A stretch of 64,000 nt of DNA, from assembly GCF_900109295.1 (NCBI RefSeq), contig NZ_FOIZ01000001.1:1798001-1862000 (forward strand). The letters are read 5' to 3'. Origin of the DNA: Cognatiyoonia koreensis. Lineage in GTDB: Bacteria; Pseudomonadota; Alphaproteobacteria; Rhodobacterales; Rhodobacteraceae. This document shows positions 26,115 through 36,400 of this stretch, piece after piece; position 1 is the first letter of the stretch; every line of letters starts with the position of its first letter. The notes below the pieces were generated by a model. It was given only the letters and a program-made list of their open reading frames with translations. It was not told the DNA's origin and ran no database searches. A program made the position numbers and the translations under genes.

Positions 26115-27020
26115 ATGATACTTTGCTGCGGTGAAGCCCTGATTGATATGTTGCCGCGTCAAACTGCGGCTGGCGAAGACGCATTCGCGCCGCACGCAGG
26201 TGGTGCGGTGATGAACACTGCAGTGGCGTTGGGGCGCTTGGGGGCGAAGGTCCAGTTTTTCTCGGGTCTGTCCGACGATCTGTTCGGCGATGTGCTGCGC
26301 GACCATCTCGCCGCGTCCAACGTCGATACATCCCCCGTCCATACATCATCGCGCCCGACAACGCTGGCTTTCGTCAAGCTGACGGACGGCCATGCGTCAT
26401 ATGCCTTTTATGACGAAAACACCGCCGGTCGCATGCTGGACGAGTCGCATTTGCCGACAGTAACAGCCGATGCGATGTTTTTCGGCGGCATCAGCCTTGT
26501 CGTAGAACCCTGCGGGGCGGCCTACGAGGCGCTGATGCTGCGCGAGGCAGCACAACGCCTGACAATGATCGACCCCAATATCCGGCCCAGCTTTATCACG
26601 GACGAACCCCGCTATCGCGCGCGCCTGACCAGGATGATGGGCGTGGCGGACATCATCAAAACATCGGACGAGGACCTTGATTGGCTAACCGGCAACACAG
26701 ACGCTGCGGCCCTTCTGGACGGCACGGCGACACGCTGCGTCCTGCTGACACGCGGGGCAGACGGTGTGACCATCGTCACCCGCGACGGCACACGCGACGT
26801 TCCGGCAAATAAAGTCGCTGTCGTCGATACAGTCGGGGCCGGTGACACGTTCAATGCCGGATTTCTCGCAGGTCTTGCGCAATCCGGTCATCTGAATAAA
26901 TCCGCATTCGCTGACGTGTCGCTGGACGCACTCGGCGATGCGGCTGCCCTTGGGGCCAAGGCCGCCGCGATCACGGTCAGCCGCGCAGGTGCGAACCCGC
27001 CCTGGAACACCGAACTGTGA
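26115..27020 (+). CDS. PfkB-family sugar kinase, fructokinase-like
   Basis: A 301-residue ribokinase-fold enzyme. [31 protein letters not shown] is the N-terminal sugar-binding region, and [18 protein letters not shown] carries the catalytic aspartate and anion hole. The start is after GGAGGTCCAAG. Fructose is the likely substrate by resemblance, but ribose or other ketoses cannot be excluded. It overlaps dtd by GTGA, so they are coupled. Confidence 0.87.
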   Translation: MILCCGEALIDMLPRQTAAGEDAFAPHAGGAVMNTAVALGRLGAKVQFFSGLSDDLFGDVLRDHLAASNVDTSPVHTSSRPTTLAFVKLTDGHASYAFYDENTAGRMLDESHLPTVTADAMFFGGISLVVEPCGAAYEALMLREAAQRLTMIDPNIRPSFITDEPRYRARLTRMMGVADIIKTSDEDLDWLTGNTDAAALLDGTATRCVLLTRGADGVTIVTRDGTRDVPANKVAVVDTVGAGDTFNAGFLAGLAQSGHLNKSAFADVSLDALGDAAALGAKAAAITVSRAGANPPWNTEL

Positions 27021-27454
27021 GAGCACTGATCCAGCGGGTCAGCGATGCATCCGTGCGTGTCGATGGCGCTATGATCGGCGAGATCGCGCAAGGTCTGCTC
27101 ATCCTCGTTTGCGCGATGCAAGGCGATACGCCAGAGAAATCCGCCCAGCTTGCGGCCAAGATCAGCAAGCTGCGCATTTTTGCGGATGATGCAGGCAAGA
27201 TGAACCTGTCATTGACCGATATTGGCGGGGCGGCGTTGATTGTCAGCCAGTTCACGTTAGCCGCCGATACGTCGCGCGGTAACCGGCCGGGCTTTTCCGG
27301 CGCGGCGGCCCCTGCCGATGGCAAGGCACTTTACGAATGCTTTATTTCTGACATGGACGCGTTGGGCATTCCGACGGCGCAGGGGCAATTCGGGGCCGAC
27401 ATGAAAGTCAGCCTGACGAATGATGGCCCCGTCACAATCTGGATCGACGTCTAG
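27017..27454 (+). CDS. dtd: D-aminoacyl-tRNA deacylase
   Basis: A 145-residue protein, the normal DTD length. It has [16 protein letters not shown] at the N-terminus, the [17 protein letters not shown] motif and the C-terminal [12 protein letters not shown] (Gly-cisPro motif). It removes D-amino acids from mischarged tRNAs. The start is GTG, overlapping the kinase stop. Its stop shares CTAG with the convergent CAP-domain gene. Confidence 0.95.
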   Translation: MRALIQRVSDASVRVDGAMIGEIAQGLLILVCAMQGDTPEKSAQLAAKISKLRIFADDAGKMNLSLTDIGGAALIVSQFTLAADTSRGNRPGFSGAAAPADGKALYECFISDMDALGIPTAQGQFGADMKVSLTNDGPVTIWIDV

Positions 27455-27930
27455 CAGCCCTTGGCAAGCACAAGAACCCAGTTCGGGCCACGTGGCCCTT
27501 GGGTGATCCCAACACCGAATTCGGCAACGCGCGGGTGCAACATGTTGCTGCGATGGCCCGGCGACTGCATCCAGCCTGAAATAATCTGCTGCGAGCTCGG
27601 ATAACCCCAGGCGAGGTTTTCAGCCACCAGGCAGCCTTGATAGCCGGCGTTGCGCACCCGGCGGTTCACGTCCGATCCGTTGCTGCCATTGTGTCCGAAA
27701 AACCCGTTCGCTGCCATATCGCAGGCATGGGTCATCGCGGCTTGGCTCAGGCGCTGGTTATAGCGGATCGCCGGTTGCCCGTTGGCACGGCGGTTGGCAT
27801 TGATGCCATTGGCGATTTCTTGCGCCATAACGTTCACGTTCGCTGGCGTCGCGCAGTTTCTGGCAGCAGTGGCTTGTCCAGCCAGAACGCTCAGGCCAAT
27901 CGCGATGCAGATACTTTTCAGACGGTTCAT
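27451..27930 (-). CDS. Secreted CAP/SCP-domain protein
   Basis: A 159-residue protein with a signal peptide ([23 protein letters not shown]). The CAP domain has [44 protein letters not shown] and [12 protein letters not shown], including the cavity histidines and glutamate of the family. It would be exported to the periplasm or medium. Four cysteines could form disulfides. Bacterial CAP proteins have no settled function. Confidence 0.88.
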   Translation of the reverse strand: MNRLKSICIAIGLSVLAGQATAARNCATPANVNVMAQEIANGINANRRANGQPAIRYNQRLSQAAMTHACDMAANGFFGHNGSNGSDVNRRVRNAGYQGCLVAENLAWGYPSSQQIISGWMQSPGHRSNMLHPRVAEFGVGITQGPRGPNWVLVLAKGC

Positions 27931-28020
27931 CCCAAAACCTTTCCCCGGGTGCGTGCAGGCCTATGGGATAGCGCACAAACGGGGCAAGCCTGTGGCCACC
28001 AATGGGCCGGGATGCGGCAA

Positions 28021-28818
28021 TTAGCTGCCGGATGTGCGCAGTTTTCCACCGATGCTGGCCAGTGCGAAAAGCGCAAGCGCGACGCACACGATGGACGGGC
28101 CGACTTGCGTATTCAGCACCACGGCCAGCCGAAGGCCACCAAGTGCCGCGATGGCGGCAAAGCCCATGGCGCAGAATGCCATCCCTTCGGGCGTGCGCAT
28201 GATGCCACGCGCCGCTGCTGCGGGAATGATCAGCAAAGCGGTAATCAGCAGCGCGCCGACAATCTTGATCGATACCGCCACGATTGCGGCCAGCAGAAGC
28301 GTCAGCAGCAGTTCCTGCCGCCTTGGATTGATGCCCGCCGCCTGCGCCAGATCAGGGTTCAGCGTCGCGGTCAGAAGCGATGACCAATTCGCCCAAAGCA
28401 GCCCCAGCACGATCAATGCCCCGCCCCAGATCACGGCCACATCGGTACGTGACACGGTGATGATGTCACCAAACAGATAGCTGTCCAGATCAACCTGCGT
28501 GCCGGGCACCAGTGACACGGCCATCAGGCCAAGGCCCAATGCGCCATGCGACAGGACGCCAAGGATTGCATCCGGCCCTTGCCCGCGCCCCTGCAGAACG
28601 TGGAACAGCAGCGCCATGCCAAGCGCGATCACTCCGACACCAACATAGATCGACGTGGCAAATGCAAGCGAGACTGCCACACCAAGGATCGCCGCATGCG
28701 CGGTGGCATCCCCGAAATATGCCAGCCGCCGCCAGACGACGAAACACCCAAGCAAACCAGCGGCCAGCGCCGTGCCGAGGGCGGCAAGGGCGGCCCGCAC
28801 CAGAAAATCGTCAAGCAT
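28021..28818 (-). CDS. znuB: Zinc ABC transporter permease
   Basis: A 265-residue ABC-3 family permease that begins MLDDFLVRAALAALGTALAAGLLGCFVVWRRLAYFGDATAHAAILGVA. It has the typical AHAAILG and GALLITALLIIPAAAARG segments and about eight membrane helices. It overlaps the znuC 3' end by 8 bases. I rejected a longer reading at 28965 because it runs inside znuC. It forms the inner-membrane channel for zinc delivered by ZnuA. Confidence 0.93.
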   Translation of the reverse strand: MLDDFLVRAALAALGTALAAGLLGCFVVWRRLAYFGDATAHAAILGVAVSLAFATSIYVGVGVIALGMALLFHVLQGRGQGPDAILGVLSHGALGLGLMAVSLVPGTQVDLDSYLFGDIITVSRTDVAVIWGGALIVLGLLWANWSSLLTATLNPDLAQAAGINPRRQELLLTLLLAAIVAVSIKIVGALLITALLIIPAAAARGIMRTPEGMAFCAMGFAAIAALGGLRLAVVLNTQVGPSIVCVALALFALASIGGKLRTSGS

Positions 28819-29545
28819 GGTCGTGATCGTGTCCGTGATGGTGGTGATGATCGTGTTCGTGTCGGTAAAGCGCGAGCGCACCACCCGTCCCCGTGCCAAA
28901 CAATTCGCGATAGGCTGGCGCGGCTGAAACAACGTCCGGTGTACCCTCGCAGCAGACATGGCCATTCAGGCAAATCACACGATCCGACGCGCTCATCACA
29001 ACATGCAGCTCATGACTGACCATCAGGACAGCACAGCCCAATTCAGAACGCACGGTCTCGATCTGGCGATAAAAACTGGCCGAACCCGGTTGATCCAGCC
29101 CTTGCGTCGCCTCGTCCAGCAAAAGCACATCAGGCTTGCTGAGAATGGCGCGCGCAAGCAGCACCCGCTGGAACTGCCCGCCAGAAAGTTCCGACATCTG
29201 TTTGCCTGCCAGCCCCGCAGCACCTGCGGTTTCCAGCGCGGCGGCAGCGTCGGTGTCAGCGACCCGCTTTGGCAAATCCAGAAAGCGGCGCACGGTCAAT
29301 GGCAGGGTCGGGTCGATATGCAGGGTCTGTGGCACATAGCCGATCTTGAGCCCGCGCTTGCGGTGCACCTTTCCCGTCTGCGGTTTGATGGCACCGATCA
29401 GAACACGCAGCAGCGTCGATTTGCCCGATCCATTGGGGCCAACAATGGTGACGATCTCGCCCGGCGCAATCGAAAGGCTGACATTTTCAAGCACCATCGG
29501 GCCGCCATAGCCCACGCTGACATTCTCGGCTGACAGAATACTCAT
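28811..29545 (-). CDS. znuC: Zinc ABC transporter ATP-binding protein
   Basis: A 244-residue ATPase with Walker A (VGPNGSGKSTLLR), the ABC signature (SELSGGQFQRVLLARAI), Walker B (DVLLLDEATQGLD) and H-loop (VSHELH). The C-terminus is a histidine-rich tail (HEHDHHHHHGHDHDHA), as in other ZnuC proteins, and may buffer or sense zinc. The ATG overlaps the zur stop (ATGA), so translation of the operon is coupled. Confidence 0.95.
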   Translation of the reverse strand: MSILSAENVSVGYGGPMVLENVSLSIAPGEIVTIVGPNGSGKSTLLRVLIGAIKPQTGKVHRKRGLKIGYVPQTLHIDPTLPLTVRRFLDLPKRVADTDAAAALETAGAAGLAGKQMSELSGGQFQRVLLARAILSKPDVLLLDEATQGLDQPGSASFYRQIETVRSELGCAVLMVSHELHVVMSASDRVICLNGHVCCEGTPDVVSAAPAYRELFGTGTGGALALYRHEHDHHHHHGHDHDHA

Positions 29546-30024
29546 GATGCCCCCTGACAGGCCGGGCAAAGTCCTTCGGCCTCAAAGACGGTCTGTTCGA
29601 CCTGAAACCCGCTTTGGGCGGCAGGCGTCAAGAAGGCACAATCATCAAGGGCAGCTTCGGCCACCTTCTTGCAGTTCCGGCAGATCATGAAAGCGGGGTC
29701 ATGGGCCGCACCGGGATGGGCGCAGGCGACAAAGGCATTCAGCCGTTCGATGCGGTGAACGAACCCATTCTCCACAAGAAATGACAGCGCGCGATAAGCA
29801 ACCGGCGGCTTGGAGCCAAGACCCTCGGCATCCAGACGCGCCAACACGTCATAGGCCCCAAGGGCCGCGTGCGCTTCAAGTAGGATTTCCAGCGTCCGAC
29901 GACGCACAGGCGTCAGTTGCAACCCACGCGCAGCACAGGCGTCTTCAACGGCGGTCATCGCCGAAGACACGCAGCGGGCGTGATTATGCTTGCGAAAGCC
30001 AAGCGGATCGGGGGTCATCTGCAT
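29542..30024 (-). CDS. zur: Zinc uptake regulator Zur (Fur family)
   Basis: A 160-residue Fur-family repressor. It has a winged-helix N-terminal part (RRTLEILLEAHAALGAYDVLARLD, then PPVAYRALSFLVENGFVHRI) and a zinc/dimerisation part with MICRNCKKVAE and GLCPACQGAS, which are CxxC pairs for the structural zinc. The leading PLGFRKHNHARC stretch is typical of Zur rather than Fur. An in-frame ATG at 30018 is an alternative start. It is the first gene of zur-znuCB and reads away from a palindrome 8 bases upstream. Confidence 0.92.
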   Translation of the reverse strand: MQMTPDPLGFRKHNHARCVSSAMTAVEDACAARGLQLTPVRRRTLEILLEAHAALGAYDVLARLDAEGLGSKPPVAYRALSFLVENGFVHRIERLNAFVACAHPGAAHDPAFMICRNCKKVAEAALDDCAFLTPAAQSGFQVEQTVFEAEGLCPACQGAS

Positions 30025-30031
30025 CTCTTGT

Positions 30032-30045
30032 TATGTTATAACATA
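30032..30045. promoter_or_regulatory. Zur box in the zur/znuA divergent promoter
   Basis: A perfect 14-base palindrome, TATGTTATAACATA, lies in the 64-base gap between zur and znuA. It contains ATGTTATAACAT, the core typical of proteobacterial Zur operators. Its position lets zinc-loaded Zur block both divergent promoters. Direct sequence evidence for the palindrome; binding is inferred. Confidence 0.85.
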
Positions 30046-30088
30046 CGCTGTATAGGCACAGCGCTTTTGATCCACAAGGGGTGCCTTC

Positions 30089-31033
30089 ATGATTCGACTT
30101 TCCGCAGCATTGCTTTGTGTTCCGACGCTGGCGCAGGCCGACCTGAACGTCGTCGCAGATATTGCGCCGATCCACAGTCTGACTGCGCAGATCATGGGGG
30201 ACACGGGCACACCAGCACTGATCCTACCGACGGATGCGGACGCCCACGACTTTGCGTTCCGCCCGTCAGATGCGCGGACGTTGCAGGATGCGGATATCGT
30301 CATCATGGTCGGCCCGGACCTGACACCTTGGCTGGTAGACCCCGTAATAACGCTCGCGGCTGGTGCGCAGGTGCTGACGCTGATGGAAACCGAAGGATGG
30401 GAGCCGCTTGCGATACGCTCAGAGCACGACCACGGCGACCATGGTGATCACGAGGACCATGAAGATCACAGTAATCATGCACACGAAGAGCATGATGATC
30501 ACGACCCCGACGAACACGATACGCACAGCAGCGCAATGGACCCACACGCTTGGCAGGATCCGACAATCGCCGCAATCTGGGCAGAGGCCATCGCGGAACA
30601 GCTGACTGCAATCGATCCGGAAAATGCAGCAACCTATGCTGCAAACCTTGCCACAACGCGCGACCGTCTCGCTGAACTGGACGCCAAAGCGAAGGCGACC
30701 CTGACAGCTGCAGGTTCACTGCTTTGGCCGCATGACGGCTATCAATATCTCGAAGTGCGCTATGGTCTGGATTCCAAAGGATCAATTGCAGACCTTCATG
30801 CAAACACGCCCGGACCCGGACGAATTCAGGCCCTGCTTGATATGGTCGCTGACCAGAACATCGGTTGCATCCTGACGGACCGCGACGTCAACGGTGACTG
30901 GATTGCACTGATGCAGGCAAACAGCGACGTACCGACAGCCTTCATCGATGGCGTCGGTGGTGGCCTGGAACCCGGCCCTGACCTTTATGAAACGATGATG
31001 ATGAACCTCGTGACAGCCATCGCAGAGTGCTAG
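30089..31033 (+). CDS. znuA: Zinc ABC transporter substrate-binding protein
   Basis: A 314-residue periplasmic protein with signal peptide MIRLSAALLCVPTLAQA. Zinc-ligand regions are VADIAPIHSLTAQIM (His), MDPHAWQDP (His) and HDGYQYLEVRYGL (His). A histidine/aspartate-rich loop of about 35 residues at 112-147 is characteristic of ZnuA, not of Mn-binding homologues. Divergent from zur across the Zur box. Its stop overlaps the MttB-family gene by CTAG. Confidence 0.95.
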   Translation: MIRLSAALLCVPTLAQADLNVVADIAPIHSLTAQIMGDTGTPALILPTDADAHDFAFRPSDARTLQDADIVIMVGPDLTPWLVDPVITLAAGAQVLTLMETEGWEPLAIRSEHDHGDHGDHEDHEDHSNHAHEEHDDHDPDEHDTHSSAMDPHAWQDPTIAAIWAEAIAEQLTAIDPENAATYAANLATTRDRLAELDAKAKATLTAAGSLLWPHDGYQYLEVRYGLDSKGSIADLHANTPGPGRIQALLDMVADQNIGCILTDRDVNGDWIALMQANSDVPTAFIDGVGGGLEPGPDLYETMMMNLVTAIAEC

Positions 31034-32574
31034 AAATCCGTCGGTGCGCCGCCTTCTTCCTTGCGGCGTGCCACAAAGGCTTCAAGCTCCTCGCGGATAC
31101 CCTCGTCCATTTCGGGCGCTTCGAAGCTTGCCATGATATCCTTGAAAATCCGATGCGCCCGTTCTGCCGTCCAGACACCACCGGCGACCTCCCAAGCCTC
31201 GAAATTGCGCCAATCGGATGCAAAGGGTTGGTAGAATGCCGTTTCGTAACGCTTCTGCGTGTGTTCGATCCCAAAATAATGGCCGTTCGGCCCCACGTCG
31301 CGGATCGCATCCAGGGCTATCTCTGCGGGTGAGGTGGCGGTGATCTCGGGCTCCATATAGCGCTGGATCATTTGCAGCACTTCGCAGTCCATGATGAATT
31401 TTTCGGGCGACGCAATCAGCCCGCCTTCAAGCCAGCCAGCAGCGTGATAGACGATATTCGTGCCCGATTGCACAGCGGACCAAAGTGAATTGGATGTCTC
31501 CCACATCGCCTGACCGTCAGGCACGTTTGCCGCACAGACCCCGCTCGCGCGCATCGGCAGACCATAGAAGCGCGCCATCTGTCCGGTCATCTGCGTGGCG
31601 CGCATGTATTCGGGCGTGCCGAAAGCGGGTGCGCCTGATTTCATGTCCACGTTGCTGGTAAATGTGCCGATGACACACGGCGTGCCGGGGCGGACGTATT
31701 GGAACAGGGCAATCGCGCTGACCGCTTCGGCGATTGACAGGGTCACTGCACCGGCCATCGTGACAGGGGCCATCGCTCCGGCCAGCGTAAAGGGCGTGAC
31801 GATCACCGCCTGCCCACGCCGCGCACACCGCAAACAACCGTCAATCATCGGAATGTCGTGCTTGAGCGGCGAGGTCGAGTTGATGTTCGTATACATGTGC
31901 GGGGTGGCCTGAAACGCCTCCTCGGTCAGACCACCTGCGATCTTGACCATCTCCATCACGTCCTCGACCCGCTCTTTGCCAAGGGAATAGGCGTGGGCGA
32001 CCTTGTCCGTGAGGGTCATCTTGTCAAAGACAACGTCAAGGTGGCGCACCGAGGCATGGATATCGACAGGTTCGACCGGATAGCCGCCCGCAAAATGGAT
32101 GCAGTTGAAATACTGGGTCAGCTTCAGCAGATCCGCACATTGCTTGCGGGTGCCCGATACTTTCTTGCCGATCTCCATGTCGAAATAATTCGGGGGCGAG
32201 GACACATTGCCAAAGATGATATGCTTGCCACCAATAGTGATCTGCTTGTCTGGATTGCGCGGGGTAATCGTGAATTGCGCTGGCGCATGGCCCAGCATCT
32301 CCATCACCCACGCGCGATCCATACGGACGTTCGTGCCATCCACGCGGCAACCTGCTTTCTTGAACAGGGCGATGGCCTCTTCGTTCAGAAACTCGATACC
32401 GATGTCTTCAAGGATGGTCATGGCCCCGTCGTGAATGGCCTGCACACCATCTTCATCCAGTGGTTCTGTTGGGCGGTCCGTGTTGACTGGAATACGCCAC
32501 GGCATCTGCTCGATGCTGGCCGTGCCCCGTCGCGCAGCATTCCCTGCGCGTCCACCACCACGTTTGCGTGACAT
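31030..32574 (-). CDS. Trimethylamine methyltransferase (MttB) family protein without pyrrolysine
   Basis: A 514-residue TIM-barrel protein of COG5598. It has IMTLEDIGIEFLNEEAIALFKKAGCRVDG-type wording, FGNVSSPPNYFDM, HMYTNINSTSPLKHD, and the C-terminal RYMEPEITATSPAEIALDAI with GHYFGIEHT. The frame has no internal amber codon, so it is a non-pyrrolysine member; characterised ones demethylate glycine betaine, proline betaine or carnitine onto a corrinoid protein. No corrinoid-protein gene lies nearby. The start is the ATG at 32574, after GGGAGCAAGAC. Substrate unknown. Confidence 0.85.
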   Translation of the reverse strand: MSRKRGGGRAGNAARRGTASIEQMPWRIPVNTDRPTEPLDEDGVQAIHDGAMTILEDIGIEFLNEEAIALFKKAGCRVDGTNVRMDRAWVMEMLGHAPAQFTITPRNPDKQITIGGKHIIFGNVSSPPNYFDMEIGKKVSGTRKQCADLLKLTQYFNCIHFAGGYPVEPVDIHASVRHLDVVFDKMTLTDKVAHAYSLGKERVEDVMEMVKIAGGLTEEAFQATPHMYTNINSTSPLKHDIPMIDGCLRCARRGQAVIVTPFTLAGAMAPVTMAGAVTLSIAEAVSAIALFQYVRPGTPCVIGTFTSNVDMKSGAPAFGTPEYMRATQMTGQMARFYGLPMRASGVCAANVPDGQAMWETSNSLWSAVQSGTNIVYHAAGWLEGGLIASPEKFIMDCEVLQMIQRYMEPEITATSPAEIALDAIRDVGPNGHYFGIEHTQKRYETAFYQPFASDWRNFEAWEVAGGVWTAERAHRIFKDIMASFEAPEMDEGIREELEAFVARRKEEGGAPTDF

Positions 32575-32655
32575 GTCTTGCTCCCGATTTGACTGCGCCC
32601 AGATTGGCGGGTGTGTTGACGCAAGATTGCCCGTGCACGACATGTTTTGTCGGTA

Positions 32656-33342
32656 TCAGGCGTTCGCAGCGATCCATGACGGAAGGTCGGCGATCGATGT
32701 CAGGACATCGGCAGCATAGGGCGCAAGGGTCTCGCGCGGGGCTGGCCCCGTCAGCACACCAATCGGGATCATTCCCGCAGCTTGCCCAGCGTGCAGGTCA
32801 TGCAGGCTGTCGCCCACCATAACGCATTTTCCCGGATTGTGGCCGGTCACTTCACAAAACCGCAAAAGCTGCCCCGGTGCGGGTTTGCCGCCGAAACCGC
32901 TGTCATAACCAAGCACAAGATCAAAGGCGTCAGCGATCCCGGCCTGCGCGACATGCGCGCGCGCGGTGGCTTCGTTGTCGTTGGTCGCGATCCCAAGGCT
33001 GAAGGCATCTAAATCGGCGAAGATGCGGGGAAGATCACCGACAGTCACCTGCGCAACCTCGGCCGCGCGACGGCGCATGCGATCAATCAGATCGCCCTTA
33101 TTCAGATCAGGCAGCACCGTCAGGATACGATCCGCGACAACATCCGTCGTTTCGGCAATCACAATGCTACCGGGCAGAAACCGCGCAGCATCGGCGTCAA
33201 ACCCAAGGGCTGTGGCCAATCTGTCAAAGGTGGCAGGATCGACGGTTTCCGCCTGCAACATGGTTTTTGCCCAAGCGCCCCAGGTCGCGTTGAAATCAAA
33301 CAGCGTACCGTCCTTGTCGAACACAATTCCCTGAATTCGCAT
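32656..33342 (-). CDS. HAD-superfamily phosphatase, Gph-like
   Basis: A 228-residue HAD hydrolase that begins MRIQGIVFDKDGTLFDFNATWGAW. The DxDGT nucleophile motif, LGIATNDNEATAR (motif II), GGKPAPGQLLRFCE (motif III Lys) and CVMVGDSLHDLHAGQAAGM (motif IV) are complete. It is a small-molecule phosphatase, phosphoglycolate phosphatase-like. It is not a haloacid dehalogenase, despite its place divergent from the reductive dehalogenase (58-base gap). GGCGGAGAATACA precedes the ATG. Confidence 0.88.
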   Translation of the reverse strand: MRIQGIVFDKDGTLFDFNATWGAWAKTMLQAETVDPATFDRLATALGFDADAARFLPGSIVIAETTDVVADRILTVLPDLNKGDLIDRMRRRAAEVAQVTVGDLPRIFADLDAFSLGIATNDNEATARAHVAQAGIADAFDLVLGYDSGFGGKPAPGQLLRFCEVTGHNPGKCVMVGDSLHDLHAGQAAGMIPIGVLTGPAPRETLAPYAADVLTSIADLPSWIAANA

Positions 33343-33400
33343 TGTATTCTCCGCCGCACCCGTTGACTCACCCCGCGGACCACCCGACGGTATCCCAGCA

Positions 33401-36400
33401 ATGCCAAAGCTCCGCTCATACCGCAATCGTCCATTCCATCTGGGGCCCTACCCGCTTGAAAAACTCCAGCGGCAGAGCGGGGTCGATCTGTCTGCGGTGC
33501 CTGATCTTGACCCGGTCTCTTTCCGCCGACCCGATGACATCACAAGCATCGTCAACGCGATGCAGGACTATCAGGCGATGCTGGATGCGACCCGCGATGG
33601 CATGATCAAAAAGGAACAGGCCGATATTCCCGACAGCCTGACCGAACGGGCCGCGCACCTGAAATCATTCGGGTATTACTGCGATGCCAGTATGGTCGGC
33701 ATCTGCCAGATCGGCCCGGACATGTGGCTGGACCATCCGCTGGTGAACCCCGATGTGGACCGGCTGGCCGACAAACTGCGCAGCATGCAGCCCAAATCGC
33801 TGGCCGCCGGTATCGACGTCATCATGGCGGGCCTGCGCGAAAGCCTTGCGGCCCCGCCGGAAAGTTGCAGGCACCACACCCACGCGCTCGTCTTTCTTTA
33901 TGACATGCCGCGCGATCCGCGCCCGGATGAAGCCGGCAGCGACTGGATCAAGGATGCGCAGGCGCAACGGGCCTGTCTGCGCGCCGCCGAAACGGCCGTG
34001 ACGCTGGCAAGCTACATCCGCACGCTTGGCCATGACGCCCGTGCGCACAGCATGGCGGCGCGGGATGTGCATTTGGGCAGGGCCGGCGTCGCTGCCGGAT
34101 TGCTGGCCTGCACGGACGGCAAGCTGACCAATCCCTTTACCGGTGAACGCTTTGGCCTGTCAGTCATCACGACCACGCTGGCGTTAGAGATCGATCAACC
34201 CTTGCGCGCAGACCAGCCTGTGCCTGCCAGCTTTCGCACGGGGATTGGGGCGCACGCAAAGACAGCCCGCACGCAAGACCCCTATCGCAAGCGCGATTTC
34301 AAGGACGGCCCCCACCCGTTCGAAACGCTGAAACGTGTGGCCGAACCGACCACCTATATCGACACACCGAACGTTGCCCGTGTCCCCAAACGCGCAAATA
34401 TGTTCGCGCGTGGACTATTCGGCGATCTTGGCAAACACGTGCAGGACGCCACGAAAAACGGCAACTATGTCCGCAAATCCGCAGCCGCATTCGCGTTCCG
34501 CCCCTCGCTCGGCGCCTTCGTTCTGTTGCAGGATGGTGAGGCGGCGAACATCCACGCCACGACGGCAGATCCCGCCACGAATGCAGCCAACATCAAGGCC
34601 GCGCTTTACTTTCTCGGGGTGGATGCTGTTGGCCTATCCGACTGCCCGGATTTCACCTATTACAGCCATGACGCCAGCGGGCAACCGATTGTGCCCTATC
34701 ACAAAAACGCCATCTCGATGATTATCGACCAGGGTCATGAAACGATGGAAGGCGCATCCGGCGACGACTGGATCGCCTGCGCACAATCCATGCGGGCGTA
34801 CCTGCGGTTCTCGCTGCTTGGCGGCGTGCTGGCACAGCACCTGCGCAACCTTGGCTACACAGCACGTGTGCATTCCGTGATGGATGACGAGGTGCTGCAT
34901 CCACCACTTCTGCTGCTTTCGGGCCTCGGAGAAGTGTCGCGCATCGGCGAGGTCATCCTTAACCCATTTCTTGGACCCCGTCTCAAATCCGGCGTCGTGA
35001 CAACCAACATGCCCATGACGCACGACCAGCCCATCGACTTCGGACTCCAGCGCTTTTGCGAAGCCTGCAACAAATGTGCCCGCGAATGCCCTTCCGGCGC
35101 GATCACGGCTGGTCCGAAACTGATGTTCAACGGCTATGAAATCTGGAAATCGGACAGCCAGAAATGCACGACCTACCGGGTCAGCCAGAAGAACGGCGCG
35201 ATGTGCGGGCGCTGCATGAAAACCTGTCCGTGGAACCTCGAAGGCCTGTTTGCCGAAGAACCGTTCCGCAAACTGGCCATGGCTGCACCGCAAGCGGCCA
35301 AGGCATTGGCAGCGCTGGACGATCTTGCGAACAAAGGCAGCATCAATCCGGTCAAGAAATGGTGGTGGGATCTGGAGATGGAAGACGATGGTGCCTATCG
35401 CCCGTCCGCCCATCCCGTGAATGCGCGCACGCTGCAAAAAGGGCTGGATTTGCGGTTCGCTGATCAGACGCTCGCCGTTTATCCCGCCCCGCTTGCACCA
35501 CCCCCCTACCCTTGGCCGTTCCCGATGGACCGCGAAGCTGGCATTGCCGCCTATGAAAACATGATCACAGCAGACGAACACAAGGCACGCCGCGCCAAAG
35601 GACTGCCGCCAGAACACACCTACACCGCCGACACGGGCGCATCGCCAGTCATCCCCGTCGACATCACCAAGGTCGAGGCGATGTCACCTGACGTCACTCG
35701 CTATGTCTTTGCGGCACAAAACGGCCAGTCCCTGCCCGCCTTCACAGCCGGTGCCCATATCGATGTCGTCGTCGCACCTGAATTCTTCCGGCAATATTCG
35801 CTGTGCGGTGATCCTGCGGAACACGGCAGCTATGAAATCGCCGTGCTGCGCGAACCGCATGGGCGGGGCGGGTCTGCCTTGCTGCATCGCATCTTTACCA
35901 AAGGACGCAAGCTGTTCATTTCCCCGCCCGCCAATCATTTCCCGCTGGATGAAACGGCGGCGCATACGATCCTGATGGGCGGCGGGATCGGTGTCACACC
36001 AATGATCGCGATGGCACATCGCCTTCATCGGACAAATGCAAGTTTTGCGCTGCATTACAGCATAAAGTCCCGCGATATGGCCGGTTTCTTGCAAGTTCTG
36101 GAACAGGTGCCGTGGGCAGATCGGGTGCATTTGCACTGTAGCGCGGATGGAACACGGGCCGCACTGGCACAGATTTTGGCCTATCGCCCAAAGACGCATG
36201 TCTACACCTGCGGACCGGATTCTTACATGGACGCTGTGATGCAAACGGCGCGGCAGAACGGATTTGCCGACGATACGCTACATCTTGAGTATTTCGCCGT
36301 CCCGGACCAGCCCGACTATGAAAACCACGCTTTCCGGATCAGCCTGAACGATGGCCGGGTCATTGACGTTAGCGACACGCAATCCGCCGCTGATGCGTTG

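Noticed and set aside
28818-28965. Longer ZnuB start at 28965
   Set aside because: The extra 49 residues are read out of frame inside znuC and do not resemble permease sequence.
30419-30540. Short tandem GAYCAC-like repeats as a DNA repeat element
   Set aside because: They encode the histidine/aspartate-rich zinc loop of ZnuA and need no other explanation.
32656-33342. HAD protein next to the reductive dehalogenase as a second (haloacid) dehalogenase
   Set aside because: The nucleophile motif is DKDGT, the phosphatase form; haloacid dehalogenases have a different second position and lack this DxD pair.
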